Notes under the pieces: model-generated
What the model was told of the DNA's origin: nothing
Database searches by the model: none
What the model saw: the letters and a program-made list of their open reading frames with translations, nothing else
Position numbers and translations under genes: made by a program
From: Shewanella sp. Isolate11
GTDB taxonomy: Bacteria > Pseudomonadota > Gammaproteobacteria > Enterobacterales > Shewanellaceae
Length of the DNA: 64,000 bases
NCBI RefSeq assembly: GCF_022398315.1
Contig: NZ_JAKEVF010000002.1
Coordinates: 62,477-126,476 of the forward strand
Direction of reading: 5' to 3'
Shown: positions 1 through 9,341 of the stretch, piece by piece
How the letters are laid out: each line of letters begins with the position of its first letter
Position numbering within the stretch: the first letter of the stretch is position 1

Positions 1-119
1 AGCTGCTTTTGACCATAATCGGCTTGACTCCATCCGACGATCTCGTCGATATGACGAAAACATCCCATACAAATGTCATCATCATTGAGCCCGCAGCGTG
101 CTACACATGGAGATTGCAT
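1..119 (-). CDS. DUF1289 family protein (partial, 3' end outside window)
   Basis: The minus strand from an ATG at 119 reads MQSPCVARCGLNDDDICMGC followed by FRHIDEIVGWS, and runs off the left edge after 39 codons. The CxxxC...CxxC arrangement with a following Arg/His and Trp is typical of DUF1289, a small cysteine-rich family predicted to bind iron or zinc. The function is not established. The reading frame is intact as far as it is visible. It is divergent from the methyltransferase gene that starts at 232, with a 112-base spacer between them. Confidence 0.8.
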   Translation of the reverse strand, partial: MQSPCVARCGLNDDDICMGCFRHIDEIVGWSQADYGQKQ

Positions 120-231
120 AAGGTTATCCTTGTTTATTTGCTCGGGATTCTACGGCAGTCGCTGGTGGGATTCAAATTCAGTTAATCTCAGATTGCCAGC
201 TTGAGGTTTATCAAGTACGTGAAGGAAAGTC

Positions 232-1509
232 ATGACCCACAGTCAACAACTGCAAGTGCTCGATGAGCTGTTAACTGCTAGCCGTGCCCTATGGCAGGTA
301 AAGGCCTTTGACGCAATGAACTTGCCGTGGGAGCAAGATTTTCCGACACTTGCTGCTGCTGTGTGGCAATTAGCAGATGAGCAGATTGAATCCATCGATG
401 TTGATAGAAAGCGTTTGCTTGAGACGTTATTACCGCCGCTTCAGCAAGATTTAGCCGTTAAACAGCTCAATTGGCCGTTAGACTTGTTTGAGTGTAGAAA
501 TGTTCTAACTGCGCTAGAAGCCTCGCAATGTCAGTCTGCCGATAATGTCAGCGGATTAAATGATACCGTGTTACCTCATTTCAGCGCCCATATTAAGGGG
601 CGTAAATGGCAACAAATCGTCGCATTTAATCAGGCTATTTCAAGGCCAGCTAATACAGCCGATGAGTGTCAAACAGAGGTGTTAGAGTGGTGTGCAGGTA
701 AAGGTCATTTAGGCCGCTTAGTTGCTAAAGCGCAGCGGCGTAAAGTGGTGAGCCTGGAATGGCAGCAAGCATTGTGTGATAACGGCAGTGAGTTTGCCAA
801 ACGCTGGGCTTTACCTCAATCGTTTATCTGTGCCGATGCTTTTAGTGAGCAAACGGCCGATTTATTTAAACAAAATCAACAAGCCATAGCGCTGCATGCG
901 TGCGGAGACCTGCATGTGACCATGTTGCATCATGCGGTTAAGGCCAAAACAGCGGCAATTTCGTTTTCCCCTTGTTGTTATCATCTTATTCAAGCTAAGG
1001 CTTATCAGGGATTATCTAACATAGCTCGCGCCAGTGGGTTAAATTTGAGCCGCCACGATCTGCAGTTGCCATTACAGCAAAGCGTGATTGCCAACGATAA
1101 AGCTAAACAGCTGAGGCTAAAAGAGATCGCTTGGCGTTTAGGTTTCGATAGTTTACAGCGAGATATCACGGGCTCTGAGAGTTATCTGCCGATCCCCTCG
1201 ATTAAACAGAGCCAATTAAGTGGCGACTTCAGCGCATTTTGCCATTGGGCCGCGGCGCAAAAAGGGCTCGAACTTCCCGATACATGGTCAGCACAATATT
1301 ACTTAGAGATAGGTTTGAAGCGCCAGCGCCTAACTCGAAGAATCGATCTAGTTGCTCACCTGTTTCGTGACATTTTAGAGCAGTGGTTGTTACTCGATAG
1401 AGTGTGCTTTTTAGAAGAGGCGGGTTATCAAGTCAGCTTGAGCCAGTTTTGTCCCGAGCATGTGACGCCCAGAAATGGCTTCATTTCAGCGCAACGCATT
1501 AAAAACTAG
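232..1509 (+). CDS. SAM-dependent methyltransferase, function unknown
   Basis: This is a 425-residue protein. Around residue 150 it has a Rossmann methyltransferase glycine motif (VLEWCAGKGHLGRLVA), then an acidic strand end (VSLEW), a HACGDLH segment near 223 and FSPCCYH near 248. The pattern resembles a stand-alone class I methyltransferase family related to the METTL25/GSTCD-type domain, whose SPCCYH motif sits by the SAM pocket. The substrate cannot be inferred. The ATG start has an AAGGAAAG ribosome binding site just upstream. The gene is monocistronic by position, 271 bases before oleA with an inverted repeat in between. It could be a tRNA or protein methyltransferase; I do not assign a name. 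Confidence 0.75.
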   Translation: MTHSQQLQVLDELLTASRALWQVKAFDAMNLPWEQDFPTLAAAVWQLADEQIESIDVDRKRLLETLLPPLQQDLAVKQLNWPLDLFECRNVLTALEASQCQSADNVSGLNDTVLPHFSAHIKGRKWQQIVAFNQAISRPANTADECQTEVLEWCAGKGHLGRLVAKAQRRKVVSLEWQQALCDNGSEFAKRWALPQSFICADAFSEQTADLFKQNQQAIALHACGDLHVTMLHHAVKAKTAAISFSPCCYHLIQAKAYQGLSNIARASGLNLSRHDLQLPLQQSVIANDKAKQLRLKEIAWRLGFDSLQRDITGSESYLPIPSIKQSQLSGDFSAFCHWAAAQKGLELPDTWSAQYYLEIGLKRQRLTRRIDLVAHLFRDILEQWLLLDRVCFLEEAGYQVSLSQFCPEHVTPRNGFISAQRIKN

Positions 1510-1533
1510 CCATTGTTGTTTTATAGAGCCATT

Positions 1534-1566
1534 TAATGTTAGCTAACCAATGGCTAGCTAACATTA
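1534..1566. repeat. perfect 12-bp inverted repeat between methyltransferase gene and oleA
   Basis: AATGTTAGCTA at 1535-1545 is answered by its exact complement TAGCTAACATT at 1555-1565 across a 9-base loop, and a further T-A pair closes 1534/1566. No U-run follows on either strand, so it is not a standard intrinsic terminator. It may be a transcript-end or processing hairpin, or an operator. Confidence 0.6.
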
Positions 1567-1780
1567 GATTCTGCCATAAAGAGCGACCGCTGGCTCACTG
1601 CACTAATCTGACCACTTGGACTAAATCCTGTTTATTTGAACAAATAGCGGAAAATTCACCTTAGGTTTGGGTTTTTTATTGAATCAAACGCCTTTTCTTG
1701 CTCAAATGTCGGGTTATCACTGAATAATAATAAATATCGGCGTAATATTGGCCGATATCTTGAGCGAAATACACGGTTGC

Positions 1781-2830
1781 ATGAAATATTCTCGCGTTTT
1801 TATAAATAGTCTGGCCTACGAATTGGCGCCTGAAGTGGTTTCCACTTCAGAATTAGAGTCTCGATTAGCCCCTTTATATCAAAAGTTTAGGATCCCTATG
1901 GGGCAACTTGCCGCATTGACGGGGATTCAAGAACGCCGCTGGTGGCCAAAAGGACATCGTTTGTCTGATGGCGCATTGGCGGCAGCACGTAAGTCGATCG
2001 ATGAAACGGGTATCGATGTTAGCGATTTAGGTGCCGTGGTCTACACCGGGGTTTGCCGCGATCAACATGAGCCGGCTACCGCTTGTCGTATTGCTGCCGA
2101 ACTCGGTGTTTCTAAAGACACAGCAATTTACGATATCAGTAATGCCTGCCTAGGTGTGTTATCAGGAATTTTGGATATTGCTAACCGAATTGAGCTTGGG
2201 CAGATCAAGGCGGGATTGGTGGTGTCTTGTGAGTCTGCGCGTCATATTGTCGATATCACCATAGATAACATGCTTGCCGAGCCAACCATGCAAAACTATG
2301 CGCAATCTCTGGCGACATTGACTGGTGGCTCAGGCGCAGTGGCCGTATTGATCACCGACGGCAGTTTAGCCCTTAAGAGCGATCGTCAACATCAGTTATT
2401 AGGTGCCAGTCATCTGTCTGCGCCAGAACACCACAACTTGTGTCAATGGGGTCTGCAAGAGGCGGGCACTCAGTTATACCGTGAGTTTATGCGTACCGAT
2501 GGTGTAGCGCTGCTTAAAGAGGGGGTCGAGTTGGCTCGTCATACTTGGAGTCATTTCCTCGAGCAGCGCAACTGGCTGGTGGAGCAGGTTGATAAAGTGA
2601 TCTGCCACCAAGTGGGTGCATCTAACCGTAAACAGGTATTAAGTGCGCTAAATATCCCTGAAGAGAAAGAGTTTCCTACCTATAAGCTATTGGGCAATAT
2701 GGGTACGGTATCATTACCTGTGTCTGCGGCAATGGCGCACGATCAAGGCTTCTTACGCAAGGGCGATCAGGTCAGCTTTCTTGGCATCGGCAGTGGGCTA
2801 AATTGCATGATGCTAGGGATTAAGTGGTAA
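1781..2830 (+). CDS. oleA: OleA, thiolase-fold acyl-CoA condensing enzyme (long-chain olefin synthesis)
   Basis: This 349-residue protein is a thiolase-superfamily member, related to FabH, that joins two fatty acyl-CoA molecules head to head into a 2-alkyl-3-ketoacid, the first step of long-chain olefin formation. The visible triad is the nucleophile Cys in NACLGVLSG (residue about 123), the His in ICHQVGASNRKQ near 285, and the Asn in LGNMGTVS. The EPAT segment near 97-100 contains the Glu that reaches across the dimer in characterised OleA proteins. I chose the ATG at 1781 (MKYSRVFINS) because it matches the usual OleA start; a longer in-frame start at 1748 adds an atypical 11-residue extension. 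It is the first gene of oleABCD. The ribosome binding site is weak. Confidence 0.95.
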   Translation: MKYSRVFINSLAYELAPEVVSTSELESRLAPLYQKFRIPMGQLAALTGIQERRWWPKGHRLSDGALAAARKSIDETGIDVSDLGAVVYTGVCRDQHEPATACRIAAELGVSKDTAIYDISNACLGVLSGILDIANRIELGQIKAGLVVSCESARHIVDITIDNMLAEPTMQNYAQSLATLTGGSGAVAVLITDGSLALKSDRQHQLLGASHLSAPEHHNLCQWGLQEAGTQLYREFMRTDGVALLKEGVELARHTWSHFLEQRNWLVEQVDKVICHQVGASNRKQVLSALNIPEEKEFPTYKLLGNMGTVSLPVSAAMAHDQGFLRKGDQVSFLGIGSGLNCMMLGIKW

Positions 2831-2931
2831 AAAAGCGAACGTATTTAACTTCAATTACAACAAGTTAACTTGATGGTGGTGATCGTGATTCGAGCCGCTA
2901 TCGAGTATTCATATTGGACATAGGAAAGGTC

Positions 2932-3807
2932 ATGCTCGATTCGCTTTTACCCTTTAAGCGCAATTTTCTCGATAGAAATGGTAACAAACTGCATTATGTC
3001 AACGAGGGCCAAGGCGAGCCAGTAGTGATGGTGCATGGTAACCCCAGCTGGTCATTTTATTATCGCAACCTCATATCTGCATTGAGTGGTGAGCATCAGT
3101 GTATCGTGCCGGATCATATTGGTTGTGGTTTATCGGATAAACCCGATGACAATGGCTATGATTACACCTTAAAAAATCGTATCGACGATTTAGAAGCCTT
3201 GCTTGATCATTTAGATGTAAAACAAAATATTACCTTAGTTGTACATGATTGGGGCGGGATGATCGGTATGGGCTTTGCTGCGCGTCATCCTTCACGAATT
3301 AAACAGCTGGTGATCCTCAATACTGGGGCTTTTCATCTGCCGCAAACTAAGCCATTTCCTTGGGCGCTAAATATTTGTCGCAATACCTTACTAGGGACAG
3401 TGTTAGTGCGAGGTTTTAATGCGTTTTCATCCATAGCCTCTTATGTTGGTGTTAAGCGTAAACCTATGCCAAAAGCGATTCGCCGGGCATATGTTGCACC
3501 GTTTAACTCGTGGGCAAATCGTATTTCGACGCTACGTTTCGTGCAGGATATTCCACTGAAAGAGGGCGACAGAAATTATCAGTTAGTATCTGATATTGCT
3601 GCCAGTTTGCATAAGTTTAATCATCTTCCCATGATGATCTGTTGGGGTCTGCAAGACTTTGTATTCGATAAACACTTTTTAGACGAGTGGAAAGCGCGTT
3701 TTCCTGATGCCACAGTGCATGAGTTTGACGATTGTGGTCATTATATCCTCGAAGATGCCAGCGACGAGGTTGTCGGTCATATCTGTGAGTTTATGACTAA
3801 AGCCTAG
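2932..3807 (+). CDS. oleB: OleB, alpha/beta hydrolase (beta-lactone decarboxylase)
   Basis: This is a 291-residue alpha/beta hydrolase of the haloalkane-dehalogenase-like group. HGNPSWSF provides the oxyanion region, VVHDWGGMIGM carries the nucleophilic Asp near residue 108, and DDCGHYILED carries the catalytic His near the C terminus. In characterised Ole systems OleB decarboxylates the beta-lactone made by OleC into a cis-olefin. I chose the ATG at 2932 because AGGAAAGG lies immediately upstream; an in-frame TTG at 2914 lacks this. The stop codon TAG (3805-3807) is also the first three bases of a 16-bp tandem repeat array that fills the gap before oleC. OleB and OleC are separate genes here, not fused. 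Confidence 0.93.
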   Translation: MLDSLLPFKRNFLDRNGNKLHYVNEGQGEPVVMVHGNPSWSFYYRNLISALSGEHQCIVPDHIGCGLSDKPDDNGYDYTLKNRIDDLEALLDHLDVKQNITLVVHDWGGMIGMGFAARHPSRIKQLVILNTGAFHLPQTKPFPWALNICRNTLLGTVLVRGFNAFSSIASYVGVKRKPMPKAIRRAYVAPFNSWANRISTLRFVQDIPLKEGDRNYQLVSDIAASLHKFNHLPMMICWGLQDFVFDKHFLDEWKARFPDATVHEFDDCGHYILEDASDEVVGHICEFMTKA

Positions 3808-3884
3808 GCTTTTTAAATATTAGGCTTTTTAAACATGAGTCTTTTTAGACGTTTGGTTTGTTAAACGTTAGGCTTATCAAACGT
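3805..3884. repeat. five degenerate 16-bp tandem repeats between oleB and oleC
   Basis: Consecutive 16-base units start at 3805, 3821, 3837, 3853 and 3869. They read TAGGCTTTTTAAATAT, TAGGCTTTTTAAACAT, GAGTCTTTTTAGACGT, TTGGTTTGTTAAACGT and TAGGCTTATCAAACGT. The consensus is close to TAGGCTTTTTAAACGT. The array begins exactly on the oleB stop codon and ends 33 bases before the oleC ATG. ACGTTT and AAACGT inside it (3849-3854 and 3863-3868) can pair. Function is unknown. Confidence 0.85.
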
Positions 3885-3917
3885 TAACCCATAATAAGTG
3901 TAAAAGGTTGAAGCGTC

Positions 3918-5669
3918 ATGTCTATTGAACCGGTTGCTGTTAAATCTACGGCAGAATTGTCTGAAGAGTTCAGTAGTGGTGCCAACCTTTGTCGTCATCT
4001 TCATCAGGCTGCTGAGCAGATACCCGATCAACTCGCGGTCGCGGTACAGCAAGCTAAAGGCGCTTTTTTCTCCCCAAAGCAACTGACCTATCAAGAAGTT
4101 AATTTCAAACAGCTCGATGTGTTGAGTGACAGAATTGCCTTTGCACTTAATCAATATGGCATTTCACGTGGAATGAAAGCCGTATTGATGGTGACACCGA
4201 GCATCGATTTTTTTGCGTTAACTTTCGCACTGTTTAAAACTGGCGTGGTACCGATTTTAGTCGATCCCGGAATGGGGATTAAAAATCTCAAACAGTGCTT
4301 TATCGAAGCTAAACCCGATGCGTTTATCGGTATCCCAAAGGCACATTTGGCCAGAAGACTTTTCGGTTGGGGCAGTGAAAGCGTAAACAAAAAGCTCACC
4401 GTCGCTGGCAGTTCATTGTGGGGGGGAGCGAGTTTAACCACCTTATTGGATAAGGTGCCGACAGATAAAGCTTATCCCATGGAAATGCTGGACACCGATG
4501 AGATGTGCGCCATCTTATTTACCAGCGGCAGTACGGGTACCCCAAAAGGCGTGGTGTATTCGCATAAGATGTTTGAGGCGCAAATTACTGCGCTCAAGCA
4601 AGATTATGGAATTGCGCCGGGCGAACGTGACTTAGCGACTTTTCCGCTGTTTTCCCTATTTGGCCCCGCCTTAGGCATGGCCTCGATTGTTCCTGAGATG
4701 GATGCCAGCAAACCTATCACCGCTAATCCTGAATATATCTTCGCTGCGGTTGATCGTTACCAGTGTAGTAATATGTTTGTTAATCCAGCCTTGATTGAGC
4801 GCTTGGGAGAGGCTGCTAGTCATAAAACTGATTTTAAATTGGCTAGTTTGAAGCGAGTGATCTCTGCCGGTGCGCCGGCTACTATTAACTCGATAAAACG
4901 TTTTAGTCAGATGCTAGTTCCCGGCGTAGAAGTACTCAATTCCTATGGCGCAACCGAGTCTTTACCTATTAGCAAAATAGCCAGTGGTGAACTGTTCAAT
5001 ACCACTGACGTTACCGACAATGGCGGCGGGATCTGTGTTGGCAGAGCGATAAATGGCGTGCAGATTGCCATCATAGGGATAACCGAAAAAGCTATTGCTA
5101 ACTGGGATGATTCTCTGTGTTTACCTACCGGTGAAATAGGGGAGATTGTCGTCAAAGGTTCTATGGTGAGTCGTCGTTATTATCAGAGGCCCAGCGCCAC
5201 TGCGGTGGCTAAAATCAACGCTGCTGATGGTCATATTTATCATCGCATGGGAGATTTGGGTTACCTCGACGAGCAAGGTTTACTGTGGATGTGTGGCCGT
5301 AAAGCCCATAGAGTCGATGCCGAACTTTCGGCAGATAAAGCTGAAAACCACTCAGTCAAACGTTATTTCTCCATCCCTTGTGAACGGATTTTTAATACTC
5401 ATCCTCAGGTTCAACGCTCGGCGTTGGTGGCGATTAAAGTCAATGGCAAGGTGACGCCCTTGGTGTGTCTAGAGTTAAAACAAGGTGTGAGCTGCGGTAG
5501 CTCGGCGCAACTGTATAGTGAGCTTAATACATTAGCAGAAAAGCACACTCAAACTGTAGGGATCTCACGTTATCTCATTCACCCTAACTTTCCGGTTGAT
5601 ATTCGCCATAATGCTAAAATTTTCAGAGAAAAATTAGCCGTTTGGGCACAGAAACAACACAAAGAGTAA
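3918..5669 (+). CDS. oleC: OleC, AMP-binding beta-lactone synthetase
   Basis: This is a 583-residue member of the acyl-CoA synthetase/ANL adenylating superfamily. The P-loop-like motif [18 protein letters not shown] lies near residue 200, NSYGATE near 340, and the [18 protein letters not shown] hinge region near 445. In characterised Ole pathways OleC uses ATP to turn the 2-alkyl-3-hydroxyacid from OleD into a beta-lactone. The gene starts 33 bases after the 16-bp repeat array and ends 13 bases before oleD, so the four genes are probably co-transcribed. The final part of the protein lacks the usual conserved catalytic lysine segment of true acyl-CoA ligases as far as I can see, which is consistent with no CoA ligation. 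Confidence 0.93.
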   Translation: MSIEPVAVKSTAELSEEFSSGANLCRHLHQAAEQIPDQLAVAVQQAKGAFFSPKQLTYQEVNFKQLDVLSDRIAFALNQYGISRGMKAVLMVTPSIDFFALTFALFKTGVVPILVDPGMGIKNLKQCFIEAKPDAFIGIPKAHLARRLFGWGSESVNKKLTVAGSSLWGGASLTTLLDKVPTDKAYPMEMLDTDEMCAILFTSGSTGTPKGVVYSHKMFEAQITALKQDYGIAPGERDLATFPLFSLFGPALGMASIVPEMDASKPITANPEYIFAAVDRYQCSNMFVNPALIERLGEAASHKTDFKLASLKRVISAGAPATINSIKRFSQMLVPGVEVLNSYGATESLPISKIASGELFNTTDVTDNGGGICVGRAINGVQIAIIGITEKAIANWDDSLCLPTGEIGEIVVKGSMVSRRYYQRPSATAVAKINAADGHIYHRMGDLGYLDEQGLLWMCGRKAHRVDAELSADKAENHSVKRYFSIPCERIFNTHPQVQRSALVAIKVNGKVTPLVCLELKQGVSCGSSAQLYSELNTLAEKHTQTVGISRYLIHPNFPVDIRHNAKIFREKLAVWAQKQHKE

Positions 5670-5682
5670 CGGTCTTATTTCA

Positions 5683-6744
5683 ATGACAATTAGCCAATTT
5701 CATCCTAAAGAGCAGGCGGCATTAACCCAGTTAGCCAGTCAATATAGTAGCGTCTTTGTCACCGGTGCTGGCGGATTTTTAGGTAAGGCGATATGTGAGC
5801 GACTCATCGCAGCAGGCATTGAAGTCACTGGCTTTGCACGGGGAGATTATCCTGAGTTAGTACAACTTGGGGTTAAAATGATTTCCGGTGATATCGCCGA
5901 TAAACAAGCCATTCATCAAGCATTAACGGGCTGTGATTTAGTGTTTCATGTGGCGTCTAAAGCAGGCGTCTGGGGCGATAAAGCCAGTTATTACCGACCC
6001 AATGTTGAGGGTTGTGACAATATCATTAGTGGCTGTCTCGCAAACAATCTCAACAGCTTGGTTTATACCAGTACTCCAAGTGTCACCTTCGATGGCAAAG
6101 ATGAAGCGGGTATCGATGAATCTGAGCCCTATGCTAGTCGATATCTTAATTTCTATGGTGAGTCTAAGGCTTTAGCCGAGCAAAAAGTGATTGCCGCCAA
6201 TAGTCAGGCATTGCGCACTGTGTCGCTGCGTCCGCATTTGATTTGGGGGCCGAATGATCCTCATTTAGTGCCAAGAGTGCTTGATCGAGCCCGCCGGAAA
6301 CGGCTTAAATTGGTGGGTAAACAGGATAAGCTGGTGGATACCATCTACGTTGATAATGCGGCTTACGCGCATATTTTGGCGGCAGTTGAGCTGTCAAAGC
6401 CAGAATCCCGCTGTGCCGGCAACTGTTATTTTCTTAGCAATGATGAGCCAATTACCATGGCAGCAATGCTGAATAAAATTTTAGCCTGTGCAGACTTGCC
6501 AGCGGTAACACAAAGGGTTCCTGCATCACTGGCTTATGGTATCGGTGCCTTTCTGGAAACGATTTATGGGTTACTGGGTAAACAGCAAGAGCCGATAATG
6601 ACACGCTTTGTGGCAAAACAGCTATCGACCAGCCACTATTTTGATATTTCTGCCGCTAAACGTGATTTAGGCTATCGGCCACTAACTTCAATCGATGAAG
6701 GAATGAAGCAGCTAACGGCTTGGATCAATCATCAAAGCCGTTAG
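5683..6744 (+). CDS. oleD: OleD, NAD(P)H-dependent 2-alkyl-3-ketoacid reductase
   Basis: This is a 353-residue extended short-chain dehydrogenase, annotated in older genomes as 3-beta-hydroxysteroid dehydrogenase. VTGAGGFLGKAICERL near residue 27 is the nucleotide-binding glycine motif, and YGESKALAEQK near 158 carries the catalytic Tyr-x3-Lys. In the Ole pathway it reduces the OleA product to a 2-alkyl-3-hydroxyacid for OleC. It is the last ole gene and is convergent with bioA, only 17 bases apart. No clear terminator separates the two genes. Confidence 0.93.
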   Translation: MTISQFHPKEQAALTQLASQYSSVFVTGAGGFLGKAICERLIAAGIEVTGFARGDYPELVQLGVKMISGDIADKQAIHQALTGCDLVFHVASKAGVWGDKASYYRPNVEGCDNIISGCLANNLNSLVYTSTPSVTFDGKDEAGIDESEPYASRYLNFYGESKALAEQKVIAANSQALRTVSLRPHLIWGPNDPHLVPRVLDRARRKRLKLVGKQDKLVDTIYVDNAAYAHILAAVELSKPESRCAGNCYFLSNDEPITMAAMLNKILACADLPAVTQRVPASLAYGIGAFLETIYGLLGKQQEPIMTRFVAKQLSTSHYFDISAAKRDLGYRPLTSIDEGMKQLTAWINHQSR

Positions 6745-6761
6745 CTCGCAATTCACGTCAG

Positions 6762-8096
6762 TTAGCCGTGACTGATAAAGCTACTCTCATTATTCTGTTT
6801 GGTTTGCTCTCCGGCTAATTTGGCAACCACCTTCATAGCATGGGTTAGCTGACTGAGCTGTGAAGCTGAAATACAGTAGGGCGGCATGATATAGATAAGG
6901 TTCGCAAAGGGCCTAATCCATACTCCTAAATCGACAAAGGCTTGCTGTAATAGCGCCGTGTTGACAGGGTTTTCCATTTCGATAACGCCGACGGCGCCAA
7001 GTACCCGTAGTGCTTTTACGCCTGCAATCTGATCCGCGCCGGCTAATTCCTGTTTTAATTGTTGCTCGATTTGGCTCACTTGCACTTGCCAGTCATTGGT
7101 GGCGATAAGATCTAAGCTGGCGCATGCGGCTGCGCAGGCGAGCGGATTGCCCATAAATGTAGGGCCATGCATAAACACCCCTGAAGGAGATTGGCTGATC
7201 CCTAAAGCGACTTCATCGCTACACAGCGTCGCCGCAAGTGAGATATATCCCCCAGTTAGTGCCTTACCGACACACAATAAATCCGCTTGAATATCGGCAT
7301 GTTGGTAGGCAAACAGTTTACCCGTGCGACCAAAACCAGTTGCAATTTCATCTAAGATCAACAGCACATTAAATTCATCGCACAGAGTTCTGAGTGCTTT
7401 TAAATAATCGGCGCTATAGAAACGCATGCCGCCGGCCCCTTGCATGATAGGCTCGATGATCACCGCGGCGATATTTTGATGATGTTCGACTAATGCTCGG
7501 CGCATAGGTTGAATATCATCATCTTGCAATGGCTCGCCGAAGGGCGTTTTTGGCGCATCGACAAATAGCTGCTTGGTTACCGCATTACCGAACATGGTAT
7601 GCATGCCACCTTCGGGATCGCAGACGCTCATGGCGGCAAAGGTATCCCCGTGATAGCCATGCTTGACGGTGAGTATCCGCTGTTTGTTTGGCTGGTTACG
7701 GCCTTGCCAATATTGCAGTGCCATTTTCATTGCCACTTCAACGGCGATAGAACCTGAATCGGCCAAGAAGACTTTAGTTAAGTTCTCACTGGTCATTGCC
7801 ACTAATTTTTTACTGAGATTAATGGCACTGTGATGGGTGATGCCGCCAAACATCACATGGCTTAAGTGGTTCAACTGGTTTTGCATCGCATCAAGAATAC
7901 TTGGATGGCCGTAGCCATGAACACAGGCCCACCAAGAGCTAGTTCCGTCGATGAGTGCTTGTCCATTATCAAGAATGAGTTCGCAGCCCTTTGCAGATAC
8001 CACACCAAAAGTCGGCAGGGCATGGGTCATGGAAGTGTAGGGGTGCCAGATATGTTGTTTATCGAAATCGTAATCAATAGGTGCCTGGGACGTCAC
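6762..8096 (-). CDS. bioA: BioA, adenosylmethionine-8-amino-7-oxononanoate aminotransferase
   Basis: This 444-residue PLP-dependent class III aminotransferase uses SAM as amino donor to convert KAPA to DAPA in biotin synthesis. Visible signatures are WHPYTSM near residue 17, the SSWWACVHGYGHP substrate pocket near 53, LILDEIATGFGRTGK near 250, and CVGKALTGGY near 283 with the PLP-binding Lys. The start is a GTG at 8096 preceded by AAGGAG with good spacing. It is transcribed away from bioBFCD, and the 150-base shared region carries a candidate BirA operator. The family length is normal. Confidence 0.96.
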   Translation of the reverse strand: MTSQAPIDYDFDKQHIWHPYTSMTHALPTFGVVSAKGCELILDNGQALIDGTSSWWACVHGYGHPSILDAMQNQLNHLSHVMFGGITHHSAINLSKKLVAMTSENLTKVFLADSGSIAVEVAMKMALQYWQGRNQPNKQRILTVKHGYHGDTFAAMSVCDPEGGMHTMFGNAVTKQLFVDAPKTPFGEPLQDDDIQPMRRALVEHHQNIAAVIIEPIMQGAGGMRFYSADYLKALRTLCDEFNVLLILDEIATGFGRTGKLFAYQHADIQADLLCVGKALTGGYISLAATLCSDEVALGISQSPSGVFMHGPTFMGNPLACAAACASLDLIATNDWQVQVSQIEQQLKQELAGADQIAGVKALRVLGAVGVIEMENPVNTALLQQAFVDLGVWIRPFANLIYIMPPYCISASQLSQLTHAMKVVAKLAGEQTKQNNESSFISHG

Positions 8097-8126
8097 AATA
8101 TCTCCTTGGTTAAATTTTAACCTTTA

Positions 8127-8155
8127 GTCAACTTGACTCACTGGTTGGCGTTGAC
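8127..8155. promoter_or_regulatory. candidate BirA operator in the bioA-bioB divergent region
   Basis: GTCAAC (8127-8132) and GTTGAC (8150-8155) form an inverted repeat with 17 bases between the arms, outwardly extended by T/A-rich bases. The geometry matches gammaproteobacterial biotin operators (TGTAAAC-C-N15-G-GTTTACA), and the location between divergent bioA and bioB is the classical one. It overlaps the probable -35 of bioB. The assignment is by position and geometry, not by a scored motif. Confidence 0.6.
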
Positions 8156-8178
8156 AGATTAAGGGCTAAAGGTATGCT
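8151..8178 (+). promoter_or_regulatory. probable sigma-70 promoter of bioB
   Basis: A perfect -35 TTGACA at 8151-8156 is followed after 16 bases by TATGCT at 8173-8178. This places the start about 60 bases before the bioB ATG. The -35 lies in the right arm of the inverted repeat at 8127-8155, so a repressor bound there would block RNA polymerase. Confidence 0.6.
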
Positions 8179-8246
8179 AAGCAACATAAATGTCGATAGA
8201 TAAAGTCTGTTTATCGCGATCATATTAAGAGTAAGGGCTGTTATCA

Positions 8247-9299
8247 ATGTCTCAAATAACATTACGTCATGATTGGCAACGTGATGAAATCGAATCACTT
8301 TTTGCATTACCTATGAATGATTTGCTGTTTAAGGCTCACTCAATTCATCGCGAGGTGTACGATCCTAACGAAGTACAGATCAGCCGTTTGTTATCAATTA
8401 AAACTGGTGCTTGCCCTGAAGATTGCAAATATTGTCCTCAAAGCGCCCGTTATGACACAGGTTTAGAGAAAGAGCGTTTAATCGAAATTGAGAAGGTACT
8501 CACCGAAGCCAAAGCGGCGAAAGCGGCCGGTGCCTCTCGCTTCTGTATGGGCGCGGCTTGGCGTAATCCTCATGAAAGAGATATGCCTTATCTGAAGGAT
8601 ATGGTTGCCGAAGTGAAAGCCATGGGAATGGAAACTTGCATGACCTTAGGCATGCTAAGCCCTTCGCAGGCCAATGAATTAGCTGAAGCTGGACTGGATT
8701 ATTACAACCATAACCTAGATACCTCTCCTGAGTATTATGGCGATATTATTACCACGCGTACTTATCAAGATCGACTAGATACCTTGTCGAACGTACGTGC
8801 AGCGGGAATGAAAGTCTGTTCTGGTGGTATTGTGGGCATGGGCGAGCAAGCAACAGATCGTGCAGGCTTATTGCAGCAGTTAGCCAATATGGAGCAACAT
8901 CCTGATTCGGTGCCAATTAATATGCTGGTGAAAGTTGCTGGTACGCCTTTCGAAAATCTAGACGATCTCGATCCGCTCGAATTTGTGCGTACTATTGCCG
9001 TTGCACGTATCATCATGCCTTACTCGCGGGTGCGTCTCTCTGCCGGTCGTGAAAAGATGACAGATGAGATGCAAGCCATGTGTTTCTTCGCCGGTGCCAA
9101 CTCTATTTTTTATGGTTGTAAATTGCTAACCACCAGTAATCCTGAAGAAAATGATGATATGACCTTGTTCAAGCGTTTGGGTCTGCATCCTGAGCAGGGA
9201 CAAGCGGCGACGGTTGAAGATGAAAAAGCGATGTTCGCTAAAGCTGAGGCGAAGAAGGCCAAGCAGAGTCAGCCTTTCTATGATGCTGCGGCGCTATAA
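8247..9299 (+). CDS. bioB: BioB, biotin synthase
   Basis: This 350-residue radical SAM enzyme inserts sulfur into dethiobiotin. [14 protein letters not shown] near residue 53 carries the CxxxCxxC [4Fe-4S] ligands and the conserved Tyr. Further Cys residues are in [10 protein letters not shown] and [10 protein letters not shown], and Arg in VRLSAGRE is a [2Fe-2S] ligand position. The length and start are normal for the family. It is the first gene of bioBFCD. Confidence 0.98.
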   Translation: MSQITLRHDWQRDEIESLFALPMNDLLFKAHSIHREVYDPNEVQISRLLSIKTGACPEDCKYCPQSARYDTGLEKERLIEIEKVLTEAKAAKAAGASRFCMGAAWRNPHERDMPYLKDMVAEVKAMGMETCMTLGMLSPSQANELAEAGLDYYNHNLDTSPEYYGDIITTRTYQDRLDTLSNVRAAGMKVCSGGIVGMGEQATDRAGLLQQLANMEQHPDSVPINMLVKVAGTPFENLDDLDPLEFVRTIAVARIIMPYSRVRLSAGREKMTDEMQAMCFFAGANSIFYGCKLLTTSNPEENDDMTLFKRLGLHPEQGQAATVEDEKAMFAKAEAKKAKQSQPFYDAAAL

Positions 9300-9341
9300 G
9301 ACTTTTAGACTCATGATTTTTATTCGATCCCAGTTGCCAAG

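Noticed and set aside
3861-4154. Minus-strand open frame over the oleC start
   Set aside because: It overlaps oleC on the opposite strand, has no ribosome binding site or family features, and is a shadow.
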